64,000 nt of DNA from Clarireedia homoeocarpa. Its lineage: Eukaryota > Ascomycota > Leotiomycetes > Helotiales > Rutstroemiaceae. Shown here piece after piece: positions 12,630-24,863 of the stretch (position 1 is the stretch's first letter; each line of letters starts with the position of its first letter). The stretch lies in NCBI GenBank assembly GCA_001465935.1, contig LNKV01000055.1, positions 248,001 to 312,000 on the forward strand, in the 5' to 3' direction. The notes beneath the pieces were generated by a model. That model ran no database searches and had not been told where the DNA came from. It saw nothing but the letters and a program-made list of their open reading frames with translations. A program made the translations under genes and the position numbers.

Positions 12630-15600
12630 ATGCAATGCTACACGGAGCTGACACCTCCTACAGCTGTCACACATTCTTTAAGCCTTCCCTTTTTGTCTGC
12701 AGATTCTAAGAACCTCGTTGTCGCAAAGGCATCTCTACTTCAAGTCTTTACCTTCAAAACAACTACTGTTGATTTGACCACAACTTCGGCGAAAGATTCC
12801 AAACTAGAGCAAGACATCACGATTGCTGACCACCGATTTCATGACGAAGATGGATTGGAGGCATCCTTCCTCGGTGTGGACTCCGTTCTGCAACGGTCAG
12901 AATTGGCGCAAACGACAAAATTGGTGCTCGTAGCGGAGTATACCTTATCTGGAACGGTTACCTCTCTAGTAAGAGTCAAAATCATGGGTTCAAAAACAGG
13001 GGGTGAAGCTCTTCTTGTCGGGTTCAAGGACGCAAAACTCAGTTTGGTGGAATGGGACCCAGAACGACCTGGCATATCGACAATCTCGATTCATTTTTAC
13101 GAGCAAGATGAACTTCAAGGAAGCCCATGGGCCCCGAGCCTCGGAAACTGTGTCAACTATGTTTCAGTCGACCCTGGTAGCAGATGTGCTGCACTGAAAT
13201 TTGGAGCTCGGAATCTTGCAATTCTCCCCTTCAAGCAGGACGAAGATGTCAACATGGACGATTGGGACGAGGAGCTCGATGGCCCCCGGCCAGCTAGCAA
13301 AGTAACGCAGAAGGCGGCGGGCGAGAATGGACAACTTGAAACCCCATATGGATCCTCATTCGTGTTATGCCTACCAACGCTCGATCAAAGTCTCATATAT
13401 CCAATACATCTTGCGTTCCTGTATGAGTATCGAGAGCCAACTTTTGGCATTCTCTCATCTACATTATCTCCATCTGGCGCTTTACTGCAAGAAAGAAAGG
13501 ACCACCTGTCTTATATGGTCTTCACATTAGATTTACACCAAAGGGCTTCGACTCCTATCCTCTCTGTTACCGGTCTACCTTACGATCTTTTCGCCATTGT
13601 TCCCCTCGCGCCACCCGTTGGCGGAGCTCTTTTAGTGGGCGCTAATGAGTTGATACACATCGATCAAGCTGGAAAAGCCAACGGCGTGGGAGTGAATATT
13701 TTTGCAAAGCAGTGTACTTCATTCAGCCTTCTAGATCAATCTGACCTCGAGATGCGCCTCGAAGGATGCAAAATTGCACAGCTTTCAATAGAGAATGGCG
13801 AAAAGCTGATTGTATTACATAGTGGCGATCTTGCTATTTTAAGTTTCCGTATGGATGGAAGATCAGTCTCCGGATTAAGCGTCCGCTGTGTCACTCCTGA
13901 CTCGGGTGGTACAATATTGACAGCAGCCGCCTCCTGTGTGAGCTCGCTCAGTCAATCGACTCTATTTATCGGTAGCGAAATATCTGATTCTCTTGTCTTG
14001 GGGTGGACTCGTAAGTCTAGCCAGGTCTCACGTCGAAAATCGAAGCTTGATACTTCAGTAGAAGTCGATGAAACTATCCTTGATGAAGAAGACCTTGATG
14101 ATGACGATGATGACGATCTGTATGGTGATGGTCCAGCTATTACACAGACCGTAGGAAATGGTACGGCTCCAAACAGCAAAGCTGGAGATTATACCTTCCG
14201 TATACATGATTCTATGATCAACATAGCTCCAATAAACGATATAACATTTGGCAAAAATGTCATAGGCGCTAGTGGTGACGAAGAACTCAACTCCAGCGCT
14301 GTCACCAGTGATCTACAGCTCGTTGCCTCTGTTGGTCGGGAAAGAGGCGGCTCTTTAGCATTAATCAATCAGAATATACAACCTAAAGTGATAGGCCGGT
14401 TTGAATTTCCAGAGGCCCGTGGTATCTGGACGATGAGCGCCAAAAGACCAACGCCCAAAGGCTTATTGGTTAATAAAGAAAAGACAGCCGCTAGCGGGGA
14501 CTATGGCGCTGATGCCCAATATGACAGGCTGATGATTGTTTCCAAGGCATCATCAAATGTAGCGGAAGAATCTGCCGTTTATGCACTGACGTCCGCTGGA
14601 TTTGAGGCTCTTACAGGAACCGAATTTGAGCCGGCCGCTGGATCCACGATCGAAGCAGGAACATTAGGGAACGGCATGCGTGTCATTCAAGTCTTGAAGT
14701 CTGAACTCAGAAGCTATGATGGTGGTAAGTACATCCCTTTTCTTGGATATCCTGTCCCTCTTGGAGTGCACGATAAAACGGATGGATGGGATGGAAGAGA
14801 TTTTGGAAGTTTTACAATCTACGGTCATGTATACTCGCTGCCCGGGGCACTATCTGGTGTTATATCATATCCTATAGCATCAATGAAAGCGAATTACTAC
14901 AAAGTCACAATCGTGCCTTCATAATACCTTCCCTTGCAACATGTCTTATTCATGCGAACGCGAACTAGAGCCATAGCTAACGATGTGCTATTGGTCTAGA
15001 TCTTGGCCTTGCACAAATTCTGCCAATGCTTGACGATGATACCGGAGCAGAGCCTAAGATTGTTAGCGCAAGTTTCGCTGATCCTTTTATCCTACTTCTA
15101 AGAGATGATGCGAGTATCTTTGTTGCTCAGTGTGATGACGACAACGAACTTGAAGAAGTAGAACGAGTTGATGATAATTTACTGTCCACCAAATGGCTCG
15201 CAGGTTGCCTTTATGATGATTTTAGTGGCGCATTCGACAAAGCTACGTCCGAGAAGACTGGTGAGAATGTGAAGATGTTCTTGCTGAGCGCGGGTGGTGC
15301 ATTGCATGTTTGTACTTCCTAACAGACTGCTTGTTGACAAAACTAATGATTATAGATCTATGCACTGCCCGATCTTTCTAAGCCAATGTATGTGGCAGAA
15401 GGACTGTGCTTCGTGCCGCCTGTGCTCTCAGCAGACTATGCGGCTAGAAGATCTGCTGCTCGTGAAACCCTTACCGAAATACTTGTTGCCGATCTAGGAG
15501 ATTCGGTTTCGAAGACACCATACCTCATCGTCAGTAAACGTCCCCGCCATGTTTATTCATGCTAACTTTTCTAGCTACGACCTTCAAATGATGACCTTAC

Positions 15601-17378
15601 AATATATGAACCCTTCCACATACCTGCTAAATCTGCCGCGCATCCTTCCACCACACTGCAATTTTTAAAGATACAAAACTCTCATCTAGCGCAGAGCCCA
15701 GATGTCTCCGCTGAAGAGCAAGCTGATGATACGCAAGAGACCAGAGATAAACCAATGCGCGCTGTTGCTAATCTAGGTGGCTACAGTGTAGTATTCATGC
15801 CTGGCGGATCACCGAGTTTTATCATCAAAAGTTCAAAGACTTTACCCAAGGTTCTTGGTCTTCAAGGCACAGGTGTTCGCAGTCTGAGCAGTTTTCATAC
15901 CGAAGGCTGCGATAGAGGTTTCATATACGCGGACATAGAGGGAATAGCTCGAGTAGCACAGCTCCCGCCGGACTACACATTTGCAGAGATTGGAATGGCA
16001 TTGCGGAAGATTGAGCTAGGCGAGGACGTTCACGCAGTCGCGTACCACCCACCAATGGAGTGCTATGTTGTAGGCACTAGCACTTTCACGGAGTTCGAGT
16101 TGCCAAAAGATGATGACCACCGCAAAGACTGGCAACGCGAAGATATTTCATTCAAACCATTAATTGAACAGAGTTACCTCAAGTTGATCAGTCCGAAGAA
16201 TTGGTCTGTTATCGATACCATCGAGCTCGATTCCTGCGAACTCATTACGAGCGTCAAGACCCTGAATCTTGTGGTATCTGAAGTCACTAACGAGCGCAAG
16301 CAACTAATTGCTGTTGGAACGGCCATCACGAAAGGCGAGGATTTAGCCACGACAGGGCGTCTTTATGTCTACGATATAGTTACCGTAGTGCCTGAGCCCG
16401 GCCGACCGGAAACAAACAAAAGGCTCAAGCAAATCGCTCTCGAAACTATCACTCGTGGCGCTGGTGGTCCGGTCACTGGTATCTGTGAAATTGGCACACA
16501 GGGCTTCATGCTGGTCGCTCAAGGTCAGAAATGCATGGTGCGTGGTCTTAAGGAAGACGGCACAAATCTGCCAGTCGCGTTTATGGATATGAATTGTTAT
16601 GTAACTTCCGTCAAGGAGCTTCCTGGCACTGGACTATGTGTTATGGCAGATGCTCTCAAAGGTGTGTGGTTTGCCGGATACACCGAGGAGCCGTACAAGA
16701 TGTTGCTCTTTGGGAAAAGTGCTACAAAGATGGAGGTCCTCTGTGCGGATCTGTTTCCAGACGGGAAGGACCTCTTCATCGTGGCCGCCGATGCTGATGG
16801 AAACCTGCACATTTTGCAGTATGACCCTGAGCGTATGTCCCACAGCCCTTCTACCAATATTAGATTTGTCAGCTAACAAACATCCAGATCCAAAATCCCT
16901 CCAAGGCCACCTGCTCTTACACCGTACGACTTTCTCTCTAGGCGCCCATCACCCAACTACAATGACTCTTCTACCATCCATCCCCTCTCTTCCACCATTC
17001 ACCAACGACTCCTCTTCTCCCGCCCCCGAGCCCCCCTCACCCTCACAATCTCTTCTCCTAACCTCCCAAACTGGCACTCTATCTCTCCTCACCCCCCTAT
17101 CCGAATCCCAATACCGTCGTCTCGGCACTCTCGCCTCACATCTCACGAACACCCTCTATCACCCATGTGGACTTAATCCTCGAGCCTACAGAATCGATCG
17201 CGATGCTCCTGAAGGGATAGTCGGTGGGAGAACAATTATCGATGGATGTCTTTTGACAAGGTGGATGGAGCTGGGAAGTCAGAGAAGAGGAGAGGTAGCT
17301 GGGAGAGTGGGCGCTGATGTCAGTGAGTTGAGAGATGAGTTGGCGAGTTTGTTGAGAGGTGGTTTGGATTATATTTGA
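12630..17378 (+). CDS. cft1: Cft1, CPSF160 homologue of the pre-mRNA cleavage and polyadenylation factor
   Basis: Five exons (12630-14724, 15000-15307, 15356-15529, 15575-16832, 16888-17378) keep phase throughout and give 1441 residues, the usual size for Cft1. The protein is of the MMS1_N/CPSF_A beta-propeller family. Recognisable stretches include M-Q-C-Y-T-E-L at the N-terminus, an acidic linker around residue 490 (L-D-D-D-D-D-D-D-L-Y-G-D-G), F-A-D-P-F-I-L-L-L-R-D-D in the middle and D-M-N-C-Y-V-T-S-V-K-E-L in the C-terminal propeller. Cft1 is the scaffold of the CPF/CPSF polyadenylation module and helps recognise the AAUAAA region. The first intron (14725-14999, 275 nt) is unusually long for this locus. 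It is convergent with atg6. Confidence 0.92.
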
Positions 17379-17823
17379 AACGTTTGTTGGGAAGAATTGC
17401 GGGGGGAAAAAAGGCGTGAGCTTCGATAAATTTGATGTTAGCTAAGTAGACGGTGCAAATGATCATGAGCTTTTATCTTTGCAAATTTCTCCTTGGAATT
17501 CAAATTGTCCTTAGATACAATAAATGCAAGTTATCAGATGTGCATGCTCCATAGCATCCACACATCAACTACAGACTCACAACTAGACATCGAGACACAC
17601 TGAGATGACCACGATCCTTTGGCATTTAGAAAGCTTTCATATTTGTTATTTCTAACTACAAGTTGCTATAATGAAAAGATTCAACAACCTCGCATCTAGT
17701 TGTGTCGAGCAACAATTCATGCCAAAGATCCAGCATGTAAAACTCTATTTGACAGTCAAAAACGCCTTGCTTAACCTAGCTTCTTGTGCCATCCTATGCG
17801 CCGTTGCATATTTCATAATTTCT
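17379..17823. other. Convergent 3' intergenic region
   Basis: 445 nt between the stops of cft1 and atg6, presumably the two 3' UTRs. Nothing else is seen. Confidence 0.4.
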
Positions 17824-19388
17824 CTATGAACTCCTTCTCGCATTGTGAACATTACTTGCATGTGCCAGCAGGAACTTGCAGCACGTAAGAGTGAACTTGC
17901 ATGCCTTACTCCAGGCATCATCCTGCGCAATACCCAACTTGATACTCACTTCACCTATCTTCTCCCCCTCGATTTTGTATGGTAGTTTCAAACCGCGGCC
18001 TGACTCCGAGGTCTTGGAAGATTCTTTCTCAACAAATGCACCCAGCTGGCGTAGGCATTCTAGGAATGCTTCCATAGCCACATCGAATTTGCGATGCATG
18101 AACGTTAGTCCGAGAGGCATGTCGCCAGAAGAGTAAAGTTCCAGAACTGTTTTTTTGGGAGGTCGCGTGATGGCGTCCCGTTGAGGAATTGAGCGACTTG
18201 CGGAGGGAGAGGGGTAGGTGTAGCGGACGATGCGAGATGTAGAGCCCATGGGTTGAAGTTCATAGCCTTCGAATTTGAACCCAAGTCGATCGGCTACGGT
18301 AGCAAGTAGAAGGAGTGTGTGACCCCATGCTGCATTGATTTCTGGCCAGTCAACTGGCACGCTCGAAAGCCGACCTAGACGGAGTCCATTTATAGTGCCG
18401 AACTTGCCGTCATGACTTATGCAGAATGTATCGTTGTAGACGTTCGTTCTCTGTAGCTTCTCTAACATTTGTGAATCATGGTCGTATTGTAAATTTATGC
18501 TGTCCCGTATATTTTGAAATTCCGAGAGCTTCATTGCAAACTCGTTCCTGTCGCTCCAGAACTTCTGCTCCTCAATATCAAGCGCTCGAGCTTCTTCTTC
18601 AAGTTGCGCATTTTCTTCGTTTATCGCGGCAGTCTCCGCTTCGATCTTCTTCAGCTCTTCAATCGCAGCAGCTTCGTCCGCCCGGACTTTCGCCAGAAGA
18701 TCGTTCGCTTCTTTAACTTCCTCTTCAGTAGGCACTTCGGCGTTGACCTGCTTGAGAAACCCAACGTATGCATCCCTCTCTCGAGTCGCAGAATCTAGGC
18801 GCTTTTGCAGTCCGTCAACTAGAAGCTCTGTGCACTCAACGCAAATGGGATGATCGATGTCGGACCGTGCTGTGAGAACCTCAAACAACCTCGACACCCT
18901 TTCCATCTCCTGAGATAGCGCCTTCCCCTCGTTATCCGCATTATCCCCATTCACATCATCCTGAGTCTGCTTGTCTGGATTCGAATCGTCTTGGGATTGG
19001 ACGACTGATGGAGGTACGACTTGCGATTCGGTCAACATAACAAAGGACATCGCCGGATTGTTTATTCCACCCCTGGGCGCATCGGATGACCCATGATCAA
19101 ACCGACGTGGTGCAGACAGCGTCCGTCTGAAAGTAGGTGACCCGGGATTTCTGGAAACTCGATCATAGAGCTGCCTTCGTTCTTGCGGGAAGGCTGGTCG
19201 CGAAGGTGTAATGTTCTTGGGCTGATTTTGAGACGCAGCACCTAGAGATCAGGCTGTTAGTAATTTCAACAGATGATACCGCTTCGCAAAAAGATAGACG
19301 GACCAACCAGTAAATCGAAAGCCGCGGGGTTAAGGTCCTCCAGGGAGCTATCAAGCTTCAAGGATGCGCGGCACTTTTGACAATACAT
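17824..19388 (-). CDS. atg6: Atg6/Vps30 (Beclin 1 homologue), PI3-kinase complex subunit
   Basis: Exons 19388-19304 and 19241-17824 (62-nt intron, GTCCGT donor, ATTACTAAC branch, CTCTAG acceptor) give 500 residues. The N-terminus reads M-Y-C-Q-K-C-R-A-S-L-K-L-D-S-S-L-E-D-L, typical of Atg6, and a central region near residue 90 has A-M-S-F-V-M-L-T-E-S-Q. A coiled coil spans about 165-265, and the BARA membrane-binding domain follows (T-I-N-G-L-R-L-G-R-L ... V-D-W-P-E-I-N-A-A-W-G). The tail has C-K-F-T-L-T-C-C-K-F-L-L-A-H-A-S. Atg6 acts with Vps34 and Vps15 in autophagy (with Atg14) and vacuolar sorting (with Vps38). It is divergent from scm3. Confidence 0.93.
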
Positions 19389-19842
19389 GTTGTGCTTGAT
19401 TAGACAGTTATCCACGAAGCCTCCAAAGCTATTCGCTATAAAATACCAGGGCTGTGCCTAGCATGGTGAGTTTGTCGGAGGTCGCGTAATCTTCGAGTAT
19501 ATAAAGCTTGAAGACGAATTCTAGTTTACTACATTTCGTCCGCTCTCTGCAGAATGTATAGCTGTTTGAGGTACAGTACCGATATGATGATGGAACTTGC
19601 ATAAGCCTTTTATTCCATTTCATAATATTTTATGCATCATCGCAAATCGGATTTTATGTAATCAATCTACGCGAACCCAACGCGGGTTGAAAGCAATGAG
19701 GGAAGTCGCGATTCTCAGTTTCGAACTCTATACTCATGCCCTTATTTTTGTCTATTAAACCACAATGCAGTCTGAATAGCATTGTCGCCTTTTATAAATT
19801 CGCCATAAGTTTATTTGGCAGAAACGCCAATCATACATTGCC
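19389..19842. other. Divergent promoter region atg6 / scm3
   Basis: 454 nt between divergent start codons, the presumed shared promoter. No gene is seen. Confidence 0.45.
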
Positions 19843-22674
19843 ATGGAATCACCCGCAAAGCGACAGAAAGTGTTCGCAGAAACTGACGATGGCGAAGCTT
19901 ATAGCACGACCGAAGAGGACGATTTCACCGACGACAATGATTTTATAATAGACGATTCTGGGTATAATCCTGATGAGGAACTGCAGCGGAAAAGGGCGCA
20001 TCTTGATTTTAAGCTGAAATCTACATTCGAAGCGATCTTCGAGAAGTATGGCAAAGACTTTGATGGTGTTGGAGATGAGATTGACCTACGTACCGGAGAG
20101 ATTGTAGTGGATAATGGGCACTTGGCAGAAATTCAGGATGAGCGTGACGCTGGAGAGAGAAGGGCTGGAGGAAATCTTCTGCGCGCCTTGACGGTTGAAC
20201 CAGAGAGCACAACCGAGAGCTTTACTGAGAGCTTGACGGGAAATTCTGGCGACGAGGATGACGAGGTTGACGAGGTTGACGCTCAGAACGATATACTGGA
20301 TGCGGCAGATTTGAACGATGGTGATATGTTGGAGGATGATATGATCTTGCGTGGTTGCGAGGACTCAGGGCTTGGCCCTTTTGTGGATGAACCAACTACG
20401 ACAACTGTCCCAACTTTTCGCCATGAATCCAAAACCGAAGTACAGCAATCCGGCAAACCACGTCCGGACAGTAAAGCGGCTTTGTTTCCTTCTTACAATG
20501 AGCTTCTCAAATCATTTGGACCTGACGTCGCGCCCCAAATTGTCAATATTATCGCACGCCAGCAAGTCCAGGATGACAGTCACATCGAACCAGCCTGGCG
20601 CGCTCCTAGTATTCCTTTGGCACCCGCAGGTAAACGACCGACTTTGAGAACTTACGTCCCACAATTAGAGATTGAAGGGACTCCATCTCCGGAACTCTCA
20701 GAATCTGTCTGGGCCCTACCTAAAGGACCTGGGCGTCGGAAGCATATATCCAAAGATTCAACTAGTCTCCATAGTGACAACCAAGGAGAAATTAGTTTAA
20801 CCAAGTCACGAAATAATTTCACCGCTGAGGACGATGAATTCCTTATTGCAAGAGTTGCCGAAGCTCAAAAACAAGGCATGCGATTTGGCAAAGAAACCTT
20901 TTGGAAACGAATTGCGGACGAAAACCCCCGACATGGTGGTAGAACCTGGAAGAATCGGTACCGCGCGAAATACTGGCATCTCTGGACAGGAAATGAGTCT
21001 GCACGGCCTCATGTCTTTGGTGGTATTGACGAGGAGGCAGAATTAGACACAGAGTTCCACTTGAACAACGCGCATTCTGGGCCAATCTTCCAACGATCAG
21101 CTGGAGTTCTTAAGCCTAGACAGCAAGGACCAGATGTTGTTAGTTGGTCTGATGCTGTTGCCACGATTAGAACTCTTGACAGGAGATTACACAAAGATTT
21201 GATTAGGGACGCTCATGCGTATGACTTCTCTGATATCGGGCACATGAGGAATGACTATGATGGCTCGAATTTTGGAATATCTGGTCACGAAAGTCTAGAA
21301 AAGGCAGACGACGAGCCAGAACTACCAACACCCATTGCTCCTGCAGTGCAAAGAATTGCTCCAGTCGCAGTCAATCCTTTGTATGAGTTCTCAGATGAAG
21401 AAGCTATACCACCTACTCTAGCGGCATTACCTGTTAATACCCCCATAGCAGAGGTCAAGAAGAGACCAAGGAAGCCGAGAACAACCAAGCTGAAGGACGG
21501 CTCAGGTAAGCAGACAAAATCACGTGTTAGCCAAACAAAAGTATTATTGGCTTCAGATGATCTGGATGAATTGAGCCTTGGTGCGGACGATGGTTTCTAT
21601 AATTGTTCACTTCCAAAAACAAAGAAGAGCAAGAGTCCAGCGTCAGCAACTTCTGTGAAACGCGAAGAGACACGAGGCTCAAGAGAAGATGCACCGGTGA
21701 CCATCCAGCCTCAGTCCGCAAAACGCGCACTTCCTCCTTCCAGCATCTTAGAAGAGCTTGACGAACTAGGGGCTGAATGGGCGCCATCTGCCTCTGCGAG
21801 CGCCCATCGGCTACAAAAACCTATGCGCCGGAACGTGGCAGATCCTACAAATGAGCTTACTGGTTCATCTAGTAAGAAGCCGAAAGATCACAAAATCGAC
21901 CTCTTTGATGTGAAACACCTCCCGGATACATCGCCAACTAGCGCCCTGGAAACGCGAACAAAGGCAAAAGCACATAGAAAAGATAGTCTGAATGGCGTCT
22001 CTTCAGCTCAGCTAAGTTCCTCGCCTAGTAATACCATGAGATTGCCAAATAAAACAGGCAAGAAGCGAAAGAGGAGTGATGCTAATGAACATCTCGTTGC
22101 CCATACCTCATCAAAACAACTATCGCCCGCTATTGGTCCCGTATGTGACGCGAGAGTCAAGGCAAGGACGAGCGGTAGACCCCAAGGGGCTGAGGACGAA
22201 TTCGTTGTGCCATCGACTTCACCACAAGTCGAATCTTCTTCTACGCCTCGGCCGGAGAGGAGAGTTTCCGAGACTGAAAAGGGCGGGCTTCTCTGTGCGA
22301 CACCACCAAAGGCATCGAACAGGAACAGCCCACCCGTATGTAATTCTAGGTACCCTCGTAGTCACGCGCCAAATGTTAATGATAACGCTGCAGGTTACGC
22401 AACTCCTAGCCAGTCAGGAAGGGGCTCTATTACACCATCCCAGAGTGTAGCAAGGAGGTCCAGAACTCCTTTGCTTGACTTCATAACTCTAAATCGAAAG
22501 AGATCTTCGGAGAATGAGAGTTTGACAAAACCTGCAGAGAGTCCGACAATGATACAAAGCCCAGGAGGTACCATGAGAAAGTGCGGGCAGGATGGATTTA
22601 AATGTAAAAGATCCTTTTGCTTCAAATGCGGCGTGGAATTAAATTCGGGACATTTAATCCCGGAAAGCATTTGA
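19843..22674 (+). CDS. scm3: Scm3/HJURP-type CENP-A chaperone with Myb-like domain and C-terminal zinc motif
   Basis: One uninterrupted frame of 943 residues. Residues about 44-105 form the Scm3 domain (Y-N-P-D-E-E-L-Q-R-K-R-A-H-L-D-F-K-L-K, then E-I-D-L-R-T-G-E-I-V). An acidic region follows at 130-180. A Myb/SANT-like domain lies at about 325-385 (F-T-A-E-D-D-E-F-L-I-A-R-V, F-W-K-R-I-A-D, T-W-K-N-R-Y-R). Long basic, disordered stretches with K-K-R-K-R type signals occupy 480-880. The C-terminus has C-G-Q-D-G-F-K-C-K-R-S-F-C-F-K-C-G near 915-932, a probable zinc cluster. Scm3 deposits the centromeric H3 variant CENP-A. The Myb module is known in filamentous-fungal members and absent from budding yeast Scm3. 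Confidence 0.88.
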   Translation: MESPAKRQKVFAETDDGEAYSTTEEDDFTDDNDFIIDDSGYNPDEELQRKRAHLDFKLKSTFEAIFEKYGKDFDGVGDEIDLRTGEIVVDNGHLAEIQDERDAGERRAGGNLLRALTVEPESTTESFTESLTGNSGDEDDEVDEVDAQNDILDAADLNDGDMLEDDMILRGCEDSGLGPFVDEPTTTTVPTFRHESKTEVQQSGKPRPDSKAALFPSYNELLKSFGPDVAPQIVNIIARQQVQDDSHIEPAWRAPSIPLAPAGKRPTLRTYVPQLEIEGTPSPELSESVWALPKGPGRRKHISKDSTSLHSDNQGEISLTKSRNNFTAEDDEFLIARVAEAQKQGMRFGKETFWKRIADENPRHGGRTWKNRYRAKYWHLWTGNESARPHVFGGIDEEAELDTEFHLNNAHSGPIFQRSAGVLKPRQQGPDVVSWSDAVATIRTLDRRLHKDLIRDAHAYDFSDIGHMRNDYDGSNFGISGHESLEKADDEPELPTPIAPAVQRIAPVAVNPLYEFSDEEAIPPTLAALPVNTPIAEVKKRPRKPRTTKLKDGSGKQTKSRVSQTKVLLASDDLDELSLGADDGFYNCSLPKTKKSKSPASATSVKREETRGSREDAPVTIQPQSAKRALPPSSILEELDELGAEWAPSASASAHRLQKPMRRNVADPTNELTGSSSKKPKDHKIDLFDVKHLPDTSPTSALETRTKAKAHRKDSLNGVSSAQLSSSPSNTMRLPNKTGKKRKRSDANEHLVAHTSSKQLSPAIGPVCDARVKARTSGRPQGAEDEFVVPSTSPQVESSSTPRPERRVSETEKGGLLCATPPKASNRNSPPVCNSRYPRSHAPNVNDNAAGYATPSQSGRGSITPSQSVARRSRTPLLDFITLNRKRSSENESLTKPAESPTMIQSPGGTMRKCGQDGFKCKRSFCFKCGVELNSGHLIPESI

Positions 22675-24863
22675 TTTTTTGTACATACACACGACACGAT
22701 ATCCTAGCTGCTCTTGATTTGATCCCTGGGTTGTAAGATTAAGTTAGCTAGAACAATGGAAAACCCCAATCGCATGCCGTCGAGTCATAAAGCTGCCGTG
22801 TACCCTGAGAAGTTCACACCACGATGCAGGTTGACTGCATGAGAAGTTCCTAATTGTTGTGACACCGAACGCCGGCAATGGGAATTCGAATGGCCGGCAT
22901 AGCCAATCCCGACCCCGTACGGAGTTCGCTTGTCGAAAAGGTAATTCGACTTCGACGGTCCCGGATATGGACTTCCGAATGACTCTTTCCTCGCGCTCCG
23001 ACATCGGTGTGCTGTGCTGGTCACATTTAACTTAATACATCTTGTTTTGTAAGCAGAACTTATTTCGTTTTGGAGCTCGACACAAGGGCGCGCAAAAAAG
23101 CTTCTTCTGTATGGTAAGGTATTATTACTTCGTAGAGTGGTGTAAGGTTAGTGAAACATGGATTACGATTTGTGGGGTTTTAGTTGCAAGACAACATGTT
23201 GAACACAAGGCTTCGGCTGGCTAGCTAGCTTTGTAGTTGAGGATCTGGTGAGGATGGATTCTTATGACTAGACATTTGATTCTGGGGGCGGTTAACTTAT
23301 CGAGTCGAGTACAGTATGGAGGAAAGGGGGAGTAGACAGGTGCGGTGGACGCTCTAGATTTTCCCAACCTCAGGGGATGGCGAGAAAGAACAATCCCTAT
23401 GAGCAGTATTAAGAGAGCATGACACATAGCTGGCCGTGTGCGTTAAGTCTTCACGATGTTGAAATAAAATTCCGGTGGGTAGGGGTGAGGTGGAAGGTGG
23501 AAGGGTGCATATGCGACGGGATACGGATACCTTTGGAGGAAAGGCTGGAGAAGTGAGACTATGGAGCCGAGTGGAGTGTGCTTTTGTAACTTGGTAGTTC
23601 TGGCGTTGGTTCGGGCTTTGGTTCGGGCTTTAGTTCTGGTCTGGGTTACGGAGTCGATTAATACTTCTACGACATGGGCATGGGGATGACAATGGCATGA
23701 TGGGGAGTGGAATGGGTATACAGGACGGGATGATTGATGCATGGAGGGGTTTTTTCTCTCCCCTTTCATGACCTGGCGAGAACATGATGTTTAGTTGTCT
23801 GGGTTCGATACTTCGTAGACCAATGCCTGATTGTCACTTGGTGGTCACTTTGGTTGCCTGCGTGTGTAGGTGGTTGCATGCTAGAACTACCCAACATCGT
23901 AGGCAGCCAGGATAAACAGCCTTACCACAGGTTGGCGGTGAATAATCCAGTCCCTTTTGTCATCAGCTTCACTCGCCATGCTGGGATACATTGATGCGAT
24001 TCCGTCGAAACCACGTACTCAATCTTCAATCTGCATACTTCTGACTCCAATTATTTGGTGGCTTCGTTGGATTGCATCATGTAATCAAAGGGCGTAAGTA
24101 CGTCCCTCGCTTGCGTACAACCCCCCTTGCCCCCTCCCCAAAAGCTAACCGCAGACGTGGATCTAGTCCTAAGGATCCCAAACATCCATTGACGGAACCA
24201 ATCACTTCTGCGAACTCCGTACACCTCCAACTGCATTCGAACTGGTTCTCACTTTTCCGCATTTCGGATCCATGTTGGTGATGCATCGGTCTAGCTGTTT
24301 AAGCCTTTTGCACGCACAGACAACAACTGATCTTCGTTGGTTTTTCCTGTTGACACACCCACACCTGACCAGGTTTGTTGCGTGCGTGCGTGCTATGTAT
24401 ATGTTTATGCACCGGCAGTCATCAAGGGCGCGCGCGCGAATCTTACAACATTTGACTCATCTTACAGCTTCTAGTACTCTGACGTTACTGAGTTAGAAAA
24501 GGTATCTTATGTAATTATATAGGCTATGTCATGCTCCTCCTATCTGTACTATATGTTCTATCGATAGAAATTCAACTGCTCTTCCAGTTGTCTCGTTTCA
24601 TTCTACCCTTTGCTTTACGTCCTACCCATCGTTGTCGCCCGATATCTTGTATCTTGGTACTTATCAATATCAACACCAAGTCTTGTCCCCCTTGTCCTTG
24701 TTGTCCTCTTCACCTAGAAGTTCGGGGTGCACATTTCCCCGCATGAACCTACATCCAATTACATCTATTTAATTATTTCCCTTCCTCCTGTATCGCTACT
24801 CGATCTCTCTCTTGTCAATTGTATTTTCAGTCTTCCTTCTGCTTCGTCGCATCGTCAGACAAA
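22675..24863. other. Long intergenic region upstream of the arrestin-like gene
   Basis: 2.2 kb without a supported gene. It has short GGTTCGGGCTTT-type repeats near 23605-23640 and a CGCGCG run near 24429-24439. Pyrimidine-rich DNA from about 24590 to the ATG at 24864 looks like the promoter and long 5' leader of the next gene. I found no tRNA. Confidence 0.45.

Noticed and set aside
23806..23830. GGTTCGATACTTC as a tRNA T-arm
   Set aside because: No matching acceptor stem or anticodon arm could be folded around it.
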